Source: Methylobacterium durans
GTDB taxonomy: Bacteria; Pseudomonadota; Alphaproteobacteria; Rhizobiales; Beijerinckiaceae
Assembly: GCF_003173715.1 (NCBI RefSeq)
Contig: NZ_CP029550.1
Location: 3,767,501-3,831,500, forward strand
Length of the DNA: 64,000 nt
Direction: 5' to 3'
A program made the translations under genes and the position numbers. This document shows positions 62,500-64,000 of the stretch, in pieces. Numbering within the stretch: the first letter of the stretch is position 1; every line of letters starts with the position of its first letter. Below the pieces are notes generated by a model. The model was given only the letters and a program-made list of their open reading frames with translations, was not told the DNA's origin and did not search any database.

Positions 62500-62964
62500 A
62501 TGTCCCTGCGCGAGCGCCTGACCGCGGAGATGAAGGAGGCCATGAAGGCCGGCGAGAAGGCGAAGCTCGCCACCGTCCGGATGATCCAGGCCGCGATCAA
62601 GGACCGCGACATCGAGGCCCGCGGCGCCGGCAAGGGCCAGGCGACCGAGGACGAGGTGCTGGCGCTCCTGCAGAAGATGATCAAGCAGCGCAACGAATCT
62701 GCCGGCGTCTACGACCAGGGCGGGCGCCCGGAACTCGCCGAGAACGAGCGCGCCGAGGCGGCGATCATCACGACCTTCCTGCCCCAGCAGATGGACGAGG
62801 CCGAGACGACGGCGGCGATCGAGGCCGCCATCGCCGAGACGGGCGCCACCGGCCCGAAGGACATGGGCAAGGTCATCGGCGCCCTGAAGGGGAAGTACGC
62901 AGGCCGCATGGATTTCGCCAAGGCGAGCGGGCTGGTGAAGGACGCGCTCAACGCCAAGGCGTGA
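62500..62964 (+). CDS. GatB/YqeY-domain protein
   Basis: A 154-residue helical protein matching YqeY: LTAEMKEAMKAGEKAKLATV then RMIQAAIKDRDIEARG, and MIKQRNESAGVYDQGGRPEL. The C-terminus resembles the tail domain of GatB, and a tRNA-linked role has been proposed for the family without proof. The ATG at 62500 follows GGAGAGACCC. It lies 82 bp before dnaG on the same strand, a conserved pairing. Confidence 0.92.
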   Translation: MSLRERLTAEMKEAMKAGEKAKLATVRMIQAAIKDRDIEARGAGKGQATEDEVLALLQKMIKQRNESAGVYDQGGRPELAENERAEAAIITTFLPQQMDEAETTAAIEAAIAETGATGPKDMGKVIGALKGKYAGRMDFAKASGLVKDALNAKA

Positions 62965-63046
62965 ATCACGGGCATGGCGAGGGCTGCTTCAGGACTCTCC
63001 CGGCGCGATCCGGTATGGTGTCCGGCTCGTCAGACCGGACCTGAGC

Positions 63047-64000
63047 GTGCGCTACCCGCCCCACCTTCTCGATGAGATCCGCGCCCGCCTGCCGGCCTCC
63101 GACGTGATCGGCCGGCGCGTGCGGCTGAAGAAGGCCGGCCGCGAGTGGCGCGGGCTCTCGCCCTTCAATTCCGAGAAGACCCCGTCCTTCTACGTGAACG
63201 ACCAGAAGCAGTTCTACCACTGCTTCTCGTCGGGCAAGCACGGCGACGTCTTCACCTTCCTGATGGAGACGGAAGGGTTGAGCTTTCCCGAGGCCGTCGA
63301 GCGGCTGGCCGGGGAGGCCGGCGTCGCGCTGCCGGCGCCGACCGAGAACGCCCGCGAGATGGAGACGCGACGGCGGGGTGCGATCGAGGTGATGGAACTC
63401 GCCGCGGCCTATTACGAGGAGCAATTGCGCGCGCCCGCCGCCGCCGAGGCCCGGGCCTACCTGGACAAGCGGGGCCTCGGTTCCGAGATCCGCGCCCGCT
63501 TCCGTCTCGGCTACGCGGGCTCGGAGCGCTACGGCCTGCGCGACTTCCTCGCGGGCAAGGACGTGCCGAAGGATCTCATGGCCGAGCTCGGCCTCCTCTA
63601 CGCGGGCGAGGACGTCACCGTCCCCTACGACCGCTTCCGCGACCGGATCATGTTCCCGATTGCGGACGTGCGCGGGCGCGTCATCGCCTTCGGCGGCCGC
63701 GCGATGCAAGCCGACGCCAAGGCGAAGTACCTGAACTCGCCGGAGACGCCGCTCTTCCACAAGGGGCAGGGCCTCTACAACCTGCACCAAGCCCGCAAGG
63801 CGGCGCACGAGCGCGGCACGATCATCGCCGTCGAGGGCTATGTCGACGTGATCGCCATGACGATGGCGGGGCATGCCAACACCGTGGCGCCCCTCGGTAC
63901 GGCGCTGACCGAGGAGCAGCTCGGCCTGCTCTGGCGGCAGGCGGACGAGCCGATCCTGTGCTTCGACGGGGATAGAGCGGGCCAGCGCGCCGCCTTCCGG
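63047..64000 (+). CDS. dnaG: DNA primase DnaG (5' part; runs off the window)
   Basis: DnaG makes RNA primers for replication. The frame is open from a GTG at 63047 (encoding RYPPHLLDEIRARLPASDVI next) to the last base; about 318 residues are visible. The CHC2 zinc-binding domain is at residues about 35-65 but its ligands are altered: at positions where Cys, His, Cys, Cys are expected (38, 41, 59, 62) the residues are Ser, Asn, Cys, Ser. The catalytic TOPRIM domain follows, with IIAVEGYVDVIAMTMAGHAN and the start of the second acidic motif (LCFDGDRAGQRAAFR). The zinc-ligand loss appears to be a feature of related alphaproteobacterial primases. Confidence 0.93.
   Translation, partial: MRYPPHLLDEIRARLPASDVIGRRVRLKKAGREWRGLSPFNSEKTPSFYVNDQKQFYHCFSSGKHGDVFTFLMETEGLSFPEAVERLAGEAGVALPAPTENAREMETRRRGAIEVMELAAAYYEEQLRAPAAAEARAYLDKRGLGSEIRARFRLGYAGSERYGLRDFLAGKDVPKDLMAELGLLYAGEDVTVPYDRFRDRIMFPIADVRGRVIAFGGRAMQADAKAKYLNSPETPLFHKGQGLYNLHQARKAAHERGTIIAVEGYVDVIAMTMAGHANTVAPLGTALTEEQLGLLWRQADEPILCFDGDRAGQRAAFR

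Overview
The window is a continuous piece of a GC-rich alphaproteobacterial chromosome. Gene content and gene order (lysC-ptsP-prfA-prmC-DUF4167; lptF-lptG-lptD-pdxA-rsmA; carA/carB-greA-trxB beside yqeY-dnaG; ELM1-like, DUF6460 and Tim44-like proteins) point to Hyphomicrobiales, most likely a Methylobacterium/Methylorubrum-type organism. This is inferred from protein character and synteny; no rRNA is present. I see no tRNA, rRNA, CRISPR array, insertion sequence, prophage or conjugative element. The only clear decayed gene is an Uma2-type remnant near 11.4 kb.

Layout. 0-7.6 kb, minus strand: aspartokinase, nitrogen-type EI PtsP, release factor 1, its methyltransferase PrmC and a Q/N/R-rich DUF4167 protein. 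7.8-10.2 kb, plus: UbiG, a PEBP-like protein and a quinone oxidoreductase. 10.2-12.9 kb, minus: a PfkB sugar/adenosine kinase, the Uma2 remnant, a small secreted protein and MsrQ. 13.1-16.6 kb, plus: NAD-dependent ligase LigA, a DEDD exonuclease and a SWIM zinc-finger protein. 16.7-22.9 kb, minus: a fatty-acid oxidation block (FadJ-like, DUF2059 protein, thiolase, acyl-CoA dehydrogenase). 23.1-27.1 kb, plus: a large coiled-coil/TM/SEL1 protein and a DUF3429 protein. 27-31.3 kb, minus: PdeM, ligase-associated helicase and an esterase. 31.6-39.9 kb, mixed: DUF6460, MATE exporter, glycine-zipper protein, tautomerase, CoA-ester lyase, PyrD, DUF952, an S24/HTH regulator, a sensor kinase and a Tim44-like protein. 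40-46.9 kb, minus: rsmA, pdxA, lptD, lptG, lptF. 47-52.4 kb, plus: PepA, a membrane protein, an acyl-CoA ligase and MsrP. 52.4-62.3 kb, minus: LysR, TrxB, an ELM1-like protein, a secreted protein, GreA, CarB, a membrane protein and CarA. 62.5-64 kb, plus: YqeY and the start of DnaG.

How the genes fit together. Several genes are functionally linked across the window: MsrQ (12.4 kb) and MsrP (51.9 kb) are the two halves of one periplasmic methionine-sulfoxide repair system; CarA/CarB and PyrD serve pyrimidine synthesis; LptF/LptG/LptD serve LPS export; the acyl-CoA ligase and the 16.7-22.9 kb block serve fatty-acid activation and beta-oxidation; the helicase and PdeM are two parts of the ligase-associated DNA damage module.

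Main caution. Six otherwise healthy genes (prmC, fadJ-like, thiolase, MATE, sensor kinase, trxB) each appear broken by one small frameshift. Five of the six fit a single missing base, mostly in or beside short G/C runs. Several are genes expected to be essential, so sequencing undercalls are a better explanation than true gene loss. I do not see a convincing undescribed multi-gene system. The best leads are an exonuclease/SWIM gene pair, a group of strong inverted repeats around the beta-oxidation block, and two candidate operators.
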